The position numbers and the translations under genes were made by a program. Below the pieces are notes generated by a model. That model had not been told where the DNA came from. It did no database searches and was given only the letters and a program-made list of their open reading frames with translations. Below, piece by piece: positions 21,026-30,949 of a stretch of 39,810 bases of DNA; positions within the stretch are counted from its first letter, which is position 1; the number at the start of each line of letters is the position of its first letter. The DNA is from Thamnocephalis sphaerospora (lineage: Eukaryota > Zoopagomycota > Zoopagomycetes > Zoopagales > Sigmoideomycetaceae): contig KZ992502.1 in assembly GCA_003614735.1 (NCBI GenBank), positions 1 through 39,810 of the forward strand, in the 5' to 3' direction.

Positions 21026-21830
21026 AGCTGGAAAGAAGCATAAGGAGCGTAAAAAGAACAAAGCGGAGCAGTTTGCGCCGTACGCGCCCGTAAGCAGTGC
21101 TGCTGGCGCGGCACTTCCAAAAAACTGGCCCATGCCACCAGCCGTTTTTCTTGCAGCATGCACTTATGTGCCCGCTAGTCTACGCACGCTAGATGTGCGT
21201 CTTCCTGCGCAAGCAGGCATTCAGGAGGCCGGCGCGCTGCTGGCTTGCACTACGCGCACTTGCGCCTCGGTGCGTATCCGCGGGCTCACGGAACTGGGTC
21301 TTACCACGCATCCGGCCTATCCACAGCGCGGCCTTTTTGCAGCACGCGACTTGCCTCCGCGCCAGCTGGTTCTCGAGTATCGTGGTCTAGTTACACTGCG
21401 AGAGGCTGCCAGCAGCACAAGCGACTACGTGCTCGGCTTTGGCGATCGTCTTGCCATCGATGCCGATCAGTGTGGTAAGTGAAAATGGCGCAGCACAGCG
21501 GTGGCTGTTGCTCATCGGCAGCTGCATACAGGCAACGAGGCACGCTTCGTCAACGACTATCGCGGTGTAGCTGCGCGGCCAAACGTGGAATTCCGGGAGT
21601 TTATCGTAGGTCCGATATCTGCCAGCAATGCCGCATCGTCGTCAGCGACAGAAGATGCGTCGCCAACTGCGGAGAAACAGCTGCCGACGGCGCCGACAGT
21701 GCCGGCTCACTGCGTACGCATGGGTGTCTGGACGCTTGATCAGCCGGTGAAGCGCGGCCAGGAGCTGCTTGTCAACTATGGCAAAGGATACTGGCGCTCG
21801 CGCGGCCTGCTACGCGAAACAGTATCATAA
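20967..21830 (+). CDS. SET-domain protein (probable lysine methyltransferase), 268 aa
   Basis: Exons are 20967-21474 and 21532-21830; the 57-nt intron (GTAAGT...ACAG) falls inside a key motif and splicing restores GNEARFVNDYRG. I chose the ATG at 20967 (MTRGNAKKGKQ), preceded by a CTACTATTTCAAGC leader, over in-frame ATGs at 20874 and 20919. A ten-glutamine run (residues 11-20) precedes a Lys-rich patch. The SET core shows the cofactor-side RGLFAARDLPPRQLVLEY, then GNEARFVNDYRG (the N-x-x-R-F-x-N motif beginning near residue 170), and the C-terminal LLVNYGKGYW with the aromatic residues that close the active site. No pre-SET or post-SET cysteine clusters are seen, so it is not a Clr4/SUV39-type enzyme. 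The substrate may be a histone or another protein; I cannot tell which. Confidence 0.85.
20997..21026 (+). repeat. Coding CAG repeat (polyglutamine)
   Basis: Ten glutamine codons, mostly CAG with one CAA near the end, within the N-terminus of the SET protein. Length is likely to vary between isolates. Confidence 0.9.
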
Positions 21831-22077
21831 TCTCGGTGCCTACTTTTGTGCTGCGCAGCAAGCGCATATCGTCCTTTGTCTTTGGCAGACCACTGGTAAT
21901 GACCGCCCTTGGCTTGTCACGGCGGGCGTAGAAAGGACGCGTCAGTGTCGCGCTAGAAAGTAAAATCGCGTCTTCGCGTCAACAAGCATCACGTCGCGTT
22001 TCTTGTCTTTGTTGCACCCCACCTGCTGGTCCTGCTGCGACTGCTAGATCCCTACCGCCAGTCTAACGTCTACTGCT

Positions 22078-25000
22078 ATGCCGCCCAACACGCGCGACAC
22101 GCGTCGCAGCAAGCGAATTGCGACTGTAGAGGATCCAGCCTCAGAGGACGACACACGCCCAGTCAGTGCCGAGAAATCTACACGACAGAACACCATGGAG
22201 CCTACTGAAGCTAACCTACAGCACGGCAAGCAGATAGAGGATACCGTTGATAGCGCAATGGACGGAGGGGCCGGCAGCAACAGCAAACTCTACGGTATGC
22301 AATGGCAGCTGCTCACTTGTCGCGAGACGTGTCTGCTTACACTAGCATATAGAGTCGCTTGCTCATGGCCAAGTGGTGCCTGGCGATGCGGCGCTACAGT
22401 GGGTCACTGCATACTTGGAACACCCGGAACGAGCGCTTAGCCAGCTGATCAATTTGGCCGTTCAGGTAAGCCGAGCGCCAAGTGTGACCGCCGTCTGTAG
22501 GCAGCGTGTCGCCATGTTTGCTAATGCGTACATGACATCAGACGTCTGGCTGCACAGCTGCTATCGGTGAGAGCCAGGTGGAAGATCAGGACGTTATTGC
22601 AAACACTTTGGAGACATTGCAGCAAGAATTTGTCGATGTAAGCGGTGTTATGCGTGTACAGCTTTGGCATGACACTTGTTTAACATGCATCCGCTTCCTT
22701 CAGCCTGGAAAGGGAGAGTACCTGTTTGTCAAGCGCGACAAGGCGAGCCGCACAAGTCGCGCCAAAGTGCTTGCATTTTTTGAGGAGATTATCTCGGCGA
22801 CGAGCGAGTCACAGCTATGGGATGGCCGGCTGATGGACACGCTAGTGGCGTGGATCACGTCTATGGCGAGGTACTGCGCATTTATTCTTTAATGTGCTTT
22901 TTAATACTAACATGCCATATGTACTATCTGACCGCTAGTTCGTCGTTTCGGCCGTTTCGGCATACAGCAACGGCTATCGCGCTAAACATAGCTAGTGCAC
23001 TCTGCATAGTTGGCCAGCGAGGAGAGAGCGCACTAAACACCACAAACCGCCAACTGGCGGCTGAAGAAAAAAAGTCGCGTCGCAATGAGCAGCGCCTTGA
23101 GACAATTCGTGCACAGGCTGCGGTACAACTGGAACGCCAAACAGCATGTGGTGCGCTGCTTGATGGGATATTTGATGGGCAAGTTGCATGCTAAGCTACA
23201 GGCGGGTATGGTGCACAGTACTAACTGCTGCGCTTTTGTGGACGACAGAATTTTTGTACATCGCTACCGTGATGTCGACCCAACGATCCGCGCAGAGTGC
23301 GTCACAGCTATTGGCACTTGGATTGCGCAATACCCGGCCCGCTTTCTTGAGAGCCAATACATACTCTATCTTGGATGGTCTCTGTCGGACAGCGTATGTG
23401 TACTAATGGCAGCCGCAGCAATCGTAGCGGCCTGCTAACTTGGCCGTCGCAGATAACTCAACCACGTCTGGAGGCGCTGCGTGTGCTGGCCAAACTGTGT
23501 CGCGATCGCTCCATTGTGACTTTCTTGACGCCGCTGATGGAGCGCTTCCAGCTACAGCTTCTTACGCTAGCAGCACGTGAAACGGATACAAGCACGCGCG
23601 TGGCCGCTGTTCACGTTGTCGCGCTTTTAGGGCGGCAGGGCGCGTGGGAAGAGCCGGCACAGCGCAGTGTGCTTTCCCGACTACTTTTGGATGCGCAGCC
23701 ACGCGTACGCAAGGCCATCGCACCATATTGCGCGCTGATATTTCAGGAGGAGTTTTTCGGCCCAGCACTTACAGAGGCCCAGCAGGAGGCTGATCATGCG
23801 GAGCAAGGCGCCGTTGACGAAACACACATTGCACTCAAGGCGTTTGCATCCTACGTGCAAACACATCTAGTGAATGCAGAGGCAGCATCCGACACATCTG
23901 CCCGTCGCCTCGGTAGTGGCGCTGCTGACGAGGATCCGATTAGTCTTGCTGTCGAAGCGCTGTGGATTGACCTCCCGGCGCTGCGCGAATGGAAAGCGCT
24001 TACCAACTTGCTGGTGCTTGACCACTCATCTGCAGCGCTGCCACGCAAGAGCCGTAAGCGGCGATCTATGGCGAGCGCCGATGAGCTGCCTAGCCATTGT
24101 CGTCTGGAGGTGATGCAAGAGTCGATACTGCTCAAGGTGCTTGTAGTTTCGATGCGTGTGCACACGCGCGCCGTGGATAAGACGCCCGCAGTAAAGCGCG
24201 GATCCAAGTTTCAGGAGGTAGGCGTGTATACATTGCAGATACCGTAATTCAGCTAATTGGCGGTGTACTTTTGGTTGGCTCGTTGTAGATGACAGTTGAA
24301 GAGCGCCATCGACAGATCACCGTGCATTTGATCAATGTGCTGCCTAATCTCTTTGGCAAGTACGGTATTGATCCGCACCGCGCCGTGTCTCTTCTGGCCG
24401 TGGTGCAGATGCTGGACTTTGACAGCTATACCGCTCTAAACAAGTCCCATGCACTCGTGGAACTGCTGGATGATGTAGCTCGCATCTTTACACGCTTCAA
24501 CTATACGGCACTGGATGCACTGTCTGCTGCCGCAGAGACACTGCGTATAATGCGAACGCACGCACTCGTGGCACAGCAGACGACGCTGAAATTGGGCGAA
24601 ATATGTGACATGGTTCAGCAGACGTTTTGGGATGTTTGTAAAGGCAAAGACCTGCCTACAGCAACTTTTGCAGAGGATGAGCTCGACACACTGACGACGG
24701 CTGTGGCACGACTGGAACTGCTACTACGGCACATGGATGTGTCCACTTTGCTGTGGGAAAGCCGGAAGAGCGCTACTACCGGCGAGCTTATCGGGCAGCT
24801 GCTACAGCGCGCATCCTTGAGACACCCAGCTGAACAACCGGTAGGTGAACGTGACTAGCGCTTGAATGTGCACCAGTCCACTGTTGCTTACGCCAGTGCA
24901 GCTGCTTGAGGCTGCGCTGAATCTCCTCTATCGTGGTATGCTGTGGAAATATCGAGATCTGCAGGACACCGATGGCGAAGGTTTTTTGAGCACCGACGAG

Positions 25001-26741
25001 CTTGCGCAGCTTATCCAGCTACGGGATCTTGTTCTAAAGTATGCTAATCAGCTGGCGCTGGATGACACGCTCGCTGCCGACGAAACACCAGGTGACGAGC
25101 ACCTACAGAGTCGCGCGTTTATTATCCTATGTCAGCTCTACTGGATGCTGTCTGGTGCGGTCGGCACTGTACCCGAGGGTCTTCGCCTACGTCCGCACGA
25201 CCATGTGCAGGCGAGATGCGCTCAGTTTGTGCAGGAAGTTTTGGTGCATCATGCTAATCGTACGGCATCCGACGGGCAGCACGGTGACCACGACGATGGC
25301 GATGAAAACGACCAAGAGGACGGTGGTAAAGATGCTGGTGCGTGCGGTAGGTGAACAGTCATGATTACGCAACTTTATGGTGCAGCTTTAACATTACGTC
25401 TAGATCCACTTGCCGAGCACCGACTACTGGAGGTTGTCGGTGGATTTGTGCGCTGTATTATTACCGGCGTCTTTTCCGCAGAGCACGCCAGCATCACGCT
25501 GGCTGGCTACGGCTGCTTTAGCGCGGTGTACGATGAGATGCAGCGAACGCTGATTGAGCAGGCTGCTGCGTTACGGCATTCGGAGGCGGCCATTTCGGTA
25601 ATTTCAGCTTCGCTCCGAGCCTCCTTTGAGCACGCAACGCGCCGTCGGCCTGGAAGCATCGAGCCTACACTAGCGCTGGCACGCATCTTTGCTAGCACGC
25701 TCAACAACCACGTCGCCAAAGCAGAGGTGCACATTGATGGCATTACCTTTGCACTTAGCAAGATGGCCGGCTATCGACTTCTTGAGGAACAACAGAGCAA
25801 GATGGAGCATCGCACTGGAACCAAGCACCGCGCGGAGATGGAAATGCTTCGCTACTTTCGCGTGCTCTCCATTCTCGCCAAGGGCATGTTCTCTGGCGAT
25901 GCCCGTCAGGTGTAAGTGAACAGACCATCGTGGCGGTCTGAAGCAGTGGGTTAACAGTGGAAATGCCATGTACATATGCATTTATAGAATGGCAGCGCTT
26001 CGGAACGCGTGCACAAAGCACAAGATCGGTCTCGGAAACAAATCCAAAGCATGGGACGCGCTCAATGGCTATGTTAAATTGCTTGAGCGCTTTGGTGCAG
26101 CGGGTGGTAAATCTACTGGTGAGTGCACCCATGCTAGGCTACATGTATCTCGACAACGCTGACTAGGATTGCTGGCAGACAACACTGGCGAAAGAATCCT
26201 TCCGTCGCCATTCCTGGCGCAAGCAAGCGCAGCGAGTCAGCAGGGCTTGCTACAGCGGCCAGACTTTTCTTCTAGCGATGCTGAGGACGACGGCGCAACA
26301 CAAAAGGACGCAGATACACGCCAGATGAGCGGCATATTCCAGCCATCCGCGGCAGATCATGACTTTAGCGATCCAGAGAGCCTTGATCATCTGCTGACTG
26401 CCACGCCGCTACCGCCACGCCGCCACGCTCACCGCCACCGAGACGCAACCGCCAAGACGAGTGCCGGTCAGCAGGCGCGTGCCGATGGTCGCGAAGTAGG
26501 CCAGAGCGGCAACACCGCAAGCGACGAAGATGTATCGATGATGCTTGCAGACGATACGCCCACACTACGCAACCGCAAGCGCAACATTGATGCATCCCTC
26601 ACCGATCTGGACATGGACGACCTGCTTGCCGATGCAGCCCCCGATAGTCCGCTGCCGCCGGTCTCTGCCAACACTTTGACCGCCACGAATACGACGCAGT
26701 TTGTCCGGCCAAAGCGAGCACGCGCACACAAAGCCGCCTAA
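22078..26741 (+). CDS. SCC3: Cohesin subunit SA/STAG (Scc3/Psc3), about 1316 aa, 12 exons
   Basis: Exons: 22078-22294, 22353-22465, 22542-22637, 22704-22870, 22939-23178, 23249-23393, 23453-24217, 24289-24840, 24902-25325, 25386-25911, 25988-26118, 26167-26741. Scc3 binds the Scc1 kleisin and DNA and is needed for loading and holding the cohesin ring. The STAG region (about residues 100-260) shows SGCTAAIGESQVEDQDVI and SSFRPFRHTATA. The stromalin conserved domain (about 278-363) shows IFVHRYRDVDPTIRAEC and YILYLGWSLSD. A HEAT-like helical body follows, then an acidic Ser-rich tail ending in basic PKRARAHK. Intron 5 (23179-23248) uses a GC donor. The donor of intron 9 is uncertain (25326, 25338 or 25347, all in phase). 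Intron 3 (66 nt) is in frame and could be retained. The ATG at 22078 begins MPPNTRDTRRSKRI, a basic nuclear-type start. Confidence 0.92.
23179..23248 (+). other. GC-AG intron in the cohesin gene
   Basis: The donor is GCAAGT instead of GT. The acceptor is GACAG at 23248, with a perfect TACTAAC branch point at 23219-23225. Only this splice joins ...LLDGIFDG to IFVHRYRD, the conserved start of the stromalin domain. The unspliced frame stops within 15 nt of the donor. Confidence 0.8.
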
Positions 26742-26992
26742 CTTGCGCTCTGTCGTCTCGCTCTAGCTAAAGGCACTTCAGTATCGTCACCTTGCCATAA
26801 ACTAGCCTTTTATGAAATCGGGTGTTGACGCTTGGGCCGCCGAAATCCGCCGCTGCATTGTCACGTGCCGGATACTACATATGCGCATGGTCTTGGCAGA
26901 CTGTTACTTTTACACCTCGTCATCTTTACCGCTTCGTCCTGTGTCCATAGAACAGTCACTGTAAGCATCGATTGCCTGTATCTTTCTCAATC

Positions 26993-28879
26993 ATGAACAA
27001 AGTCTACGATTCTCCCTGGTGGCGCACTGCCCTGAGCATGTTTGTGTCGGACGGCGAGGCGCCTCGCGGTGAGCAGCAGCCCCACCCTCCTATACCAACG
27101 CCTGTACCGACATCTCTGTCGTTGCGCGCCTGGACCGGGATTATCGCATTCTGCTTTCTTCTTCTTCTGTTGCTGCCCAGTGTTGTGTCATTGGCTTGGC
27201 CAAAAGAGTCTGAAAAACGTCGAGATGCGCGTCCTGCTCCGGCACGTCGCAGATCGCAGCGGGAGCGTGGAACACGCCTATCTTCTGGCGGCACATCTTC
27301 TGCTGCAGGCAATACGGAGCGTCCTCTCTCTCGCCAAAGGAGCTCAGCAACGCCAATGGATGATGCTGTGGTGACGAGGAGACAGAAAACGCTGCAGGAA
27401 GCCGAGCCGCCATCGCCCAACAAGGTCATGCTCGTGCTGCTGGCACCGGTGGCCGTGCCCATTTTGCTGCTGCGTGCATCGTGGCGCTGGATGGCTCGGC
27501 GTGCGCGAAGGCTGTACAGATACGCCATGACCAAAGCGTACATGGCCTCCAAATGGGTTGCAGCATGGGCTCGCGAACACGACTGGTCGCGCACTCTGGA
27601 GTGTGCACTGGACTGGACGGTCATTGCGTTTGCTCAGCTCTCTGTAGTGGTAGCGACTGTCTGTCGTGCTGCAGCAACATTTTGGCAGACAGCTGTTGTG
27701 CCGTGTGCCATTTGTGCGTATGCAGTGATAGCGCACTTTGCCGATGCATGGTGTGCACTGGCGCTCAGACTTTACAGCATGGTTTTGGCTGCTTCGCATT
27801 TCGCCCTCCAGTGCTCTGCTATGCTAAAAGATGCAATGCAGAATGCCACACTGGCTGCGCTCAACATCTGGATGACGCGTGCCGTATTTCGACGACGCAT
27901 CTGGGCTTCCGTTCTCTTTTGGTATCGCAGCTATGTTCGCCTAGGACTTTACTTTGCTGCAGCGGTGAGCGCTGCTAGTACCACATTTGGCCATGGGTGC
28001 TATGAGACATGGCAGCAAGTCCAGCCAGAACTCATCAATGCAGTACAGGTGGTGCAGCAGCAGCTTAGTTACATTGCTTTAACGCTTGGTGCCGATCGCT
28101 GGTTCGGTCATGTTGTAACCGCCGCCGCCGTTGCATTTGAGCATGCGTCCACTGCAGCCGCATTGCTCCCGGCACTCATCGCTACCGCGCTCCACCCACT
28201 TGCACCGCTGCTGGAACCACTTGGTCGAGCCATTACCGTGCTGTACAACAGACTCGATCATGTGACGATGCGCCGCTTTGTACGCACGCTATTCGAGTAT
28301 GTCATCCTTTCGCCGATGGCCCAGGTGTACATCCTCGCTGGCATCATTGCAGAATATGCCAGCGAGTTTGCCGTGGTGCTTGCTCCCGTTCTGTCCTGGT
28401 GGCAGGCCATGTCAGGCCCAATCATCTCCATGCTTTGCAATGCATTGCCGCGGCTGGGAAAATCGGCTGCTCTGGTCATCCGGGCTGCCATGCACGCGCT
28501 GCATCAGTGGTGGGAGGCCACCATTGCACGTCTCCCGTCGGCGACAGTTTTATTGGCCACAAGCAAGGCAGCTGTGCTGGCTGGTATCCATGACGCAGCC
28601 ACGCTGGTATCGCAGCTTGTCTCTTTGGCGACACTGCATATTTCGCTTGCCACAGCAGCGCTGCTGGATTTCTGTCGCATGGGCCTGCCAAAGCTCACCG
28701 TGCATTATACCGTTCTGGCCAAGACGCTCACGCATATGCTGGCGGACCTAGCGAGTGCCGCCTGGCCAGCCCTAGACTCGCTTGTGCTCTGGCTGCAGCA
28801 TGCTCACGAGATCCTTTACAACACCGGTCGCGATGGCATTGCCAGCGTGCGCTGGTGGCTTGTACGCCGTGCCGTCTGA
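26993..28879 (+). CDS. Large membrane-associated protein of unknown function, 628 aa
   Basis: This is a single exon starting at the ATG at 26993 (MNKVYDSPWWRTALS). A clear membrane span sits near residues 42-69 (IIAFCFLLLLLLPSVVSLAW). It is followed by an Arg/Ser-rich, presumably cytosolic loop (about 75-140) and a second hydrophobic segment (VMLVLLAPVAVPILLL). The remaining 450 residues are Ala/Leu/Trp/His-rich helices, long and only moderately hydrophobic, with few charges and many aromatic residues at helix ends (AASHFALQCSAM, HQWWEATIARL). They resemble amphipathic surface-binding or reticulon-like helices rather than a transporter. No catalytic motif or known family is recognised. It lies downstream of the cohesin gene in the same orientation, with 251 bp between, and converges on the aminotransferase. 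Confidence 0.8.
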   Translation: MNKVYDSPWWRTALSMFVSDGEAPRGEQQPHPPIPTPVPTSLSLRAWTGIIAFCFLLLLLLPSVVSLAWPKESEKRRDARPAPARRRSQRERGTRLSSGGTSSAAGNTERPLSRQRSSATPMDDAVVTRRQKTLQEAEPPSPNKVMLVLLAPVAVPILLLRASWRWMARRARRLYRYAMTKAYMASKWVAAWAREHDWSRTLECALDWTVIAFAQLSVVVATVCRAAATFWQTAVVPCAICAYAVIAHFADAWCALALRLYSMVLAASHFALQCSAMLKDAMQNATLAALNIWMTRAVFRRRIWASVLFWYRSYVRLGLYFAAAVSAASTTFGHGCYETWQQVQPELINAVQVVQQQLSYIALTLGADRWFGHVVTAAAVAFEHASTAAALLPALIATALHPLAPLLEPLGRAITVLYNRLDHVTMRRFVRTLFEYVILSPMAQVYILAGIIAEYASEFAVVLAPVLSWWQAMSGPIISMLCNALPRLGKSAALVIRAAMHALHQWWEATIARLPSATVLLATSKAAVLAGIHDAATLVSQLVSLATLHISLATAALLDFCRMGLPKLTVHYTVLAKTLTHMLADLASAAWPALDSLVLWLQHAHEILYNTGRDGIASVRWWLVRRAV

Positions 28880-29145
28880 TCTGTCGCATGCGCATTCTAT
28901 TTCTATCGTCGATGGAGTGTACGTGCTATTGGGTACGGTGTCGCTGCAAGATCGATGGCGCTCAAGCGTGGTGTTTTGTGTTCAAATGTATAATATCGAT
29001 TTGCAATGGGCTTTGCCGTACATGCTGATACAGCACTGCTATCGTCCCAGCGGGTCGACAGCATTGTGATGGCGCTACTAGCATGCTTATACATCCAGCC
29101 GCGCTGGTTTATTAGTTTGACCTGCTCACGTTACTATTTGCACTA

Positions 29146-30703
29146 CTATTCTGTGCCGCATTTGAAGGAGCGTAGCACTTGAGCTAGTCGCACAATTGCC
29201 TGCTCAACCTTGTCGGCACTCTCAAATGAAAAGGCGGCACGCAGGCAAGGCGCACGATCGCTCTTCTCGGCTTCAGATAGCGTGGTCTCCTCTTCGGGCG
29301 TAAAGACAGCAAACTGCCAGCCTGGCACCAGCAGCACCCGCTTATCAATACAGCACTCAAATATGCGTTGCATATAACCAGCCTCTGCGCGCAGAGCCTT
29401 GGGAACATTAAGCTTAAACCAGAAGAACATGCCTGCTTGCGGTAGTGTCCATTCACACAGGCCAGTGAGCTCGCGCTGGCACACTGCCTGCATCAAGTCA
29501 CGCTTGCGGCGGTAGTCTGTCCGCAGTCCAGTCAGATGGCGCTGCCAGCCGGCCTGTCCCCAATCTTTCAAAAGCAGATGGGCGGCAATGGCCTGCGAAA
29601 CACCAGACGGCTGCTGCGTGGAGACCTCGTTGTGGTACTGCACCAGCTGTACCAGCTTGGCCGGTGCAGTCAGCCAGCCAAGACGCAAGCCAGGAGCTAG
29701 TACTTTGGCGAAAGTCTCCAGGCGAATGACACGTCCATCGGTATCCATCGACAGTAACGATGGAAGTAGCTGATCTGGCTCGCCGTCAGGAAACTGGAGA
29801 TGGTAGTAGGGGTCGTCCTCGATAAGAATCAGGTTGAGCTCCTGTGCCACGGCGTAGATGGCGCGTCGGCGCTCCACAGACATGCTCGAACCTGTTGGAT
29901 TCTGTCCGGTAGGCACCTGCGCAGAAAGACGACGGGTCAGCATCGTTGGCCGACTGCGCCTCAGGCTTACGCGCGTACCAGATAGACGACACGCAGAGGT
30001 CGATCCTGTGAGCGCTGCAAGACCATGTCACGCAACGCGTCGGGAAGCATGCCTTCCGAGTCCATGGCCACTGGTAGTGGAACGATGCCCAAGGGACGCA
30101 TCGTTTCCAAAGCAGCCGGATAGCACCATTCCTCCACTGCCACAGCATCACCTGCGTCGCAGAAGAGCATCACAGCCTTTAGAAAGCCGTCGGTGTTACC
30201 GCATGTCGCCACCACATCCCAGTCGGCGTAGCGTGGCTGGTGCAAGCGGCGAATTTCCTCGGTGAAGAATGCGCGCACCGAGGGAATGCCACGACCGTTG
30301 CCATACTGCAGAACTGAATCCAGTGGCGGCGGTGCTGCGCTAGTCATGTCGAATGGTCCAGGCATCACACTGAGCGAAGTGTACGTGGCGTCGGCCTGGT
30401 TGGTCGTCTCAAGATTGTCCCGTACCACGGCAGAGAGTTGCACAAGCGGAAACGTAGACGAGTGAGGCAGACCTACGCAGCAGCATCAGCACATCTATGC
30501 CCACGCTGTACGTGTAGAATAGGCTTACCAGCGCCTAGAGAGATCATGTCTGGATAAACCATGTACTTGATCAGCGACTTGAGTGGACTGGGGTTGCGGT
30601 TACGCGCAGCTCGGGACAGAAGCGCCGTCATGTCCTTGGCCGGAGGCAGTGGAGCCGGCATGCCGTCTGCGTTGGCATTTTCAGTGGACGAGGGAAGCGT
30701 CAT
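29146..30703 (-). CDS. Class I PLP aminotransferase (Aro8 / kynurenine-aminoadipate type), 479 aa
   Basis: Exons on the minus strand are 30703-30529, 30472-29979 and 29916-29146, with introns of 56 and 62 nt (GTAAGC...GTAG and GTACGC...GCAG). The enzyme transfers amino groups between aromatic amino acids, kynurenine or 2-aminoadipate and 2-oxo acids, using PLP. Fold-type I motifs are present: the Aro8-like start RNPSPLKSLIKYM, SLGAGLP across the first splice, CGNTDG, VPTGQNPTG with Asn229 across the second splice, EDDPYY with Asp258 and Tyr260, the Schiff-base Lys294 in FAKVLAPGLRLGW, and the carboxylate-binding Arg449 in LRAAFSF. Length matches Aro8/Aro9. No mitochondrial signal is obvious, so a cytosolic location is likely. 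The exact substrate cannot be read from sequence. It lies 246 bp downstream of the remodeler in tandem. Confidence 0.92.
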
Positions 30704-30949
30704 TGCGCGGTGGCTTGCAGGTATGTTGGCAGGGGAAGAAGAAAGTAACGGTGGCGGTCACACTGGTTAGCATGCGAATGCAGCCAAATATATGGTAGAG
30801 GTAAAATGGGCCAACCAATCAAAATACGCGTTCTACACATCTCCGACAAATGGGTGAGGTGTACAATTTACTCGGCAAAGGGTGAGCAAGGGCGATGGAT
30901 GAACTCGGCCATCGATCTGATGGCGATGCGATGGTAACATGATGTTCAT

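Noticed and set aside
25347-25385. GTAGGT as sole donor of Scc3 intron 9
   Set aside because: It would leave a 39-nt intron, shorter than any other in the window; the donors at 25326 or 25338 are preferred.
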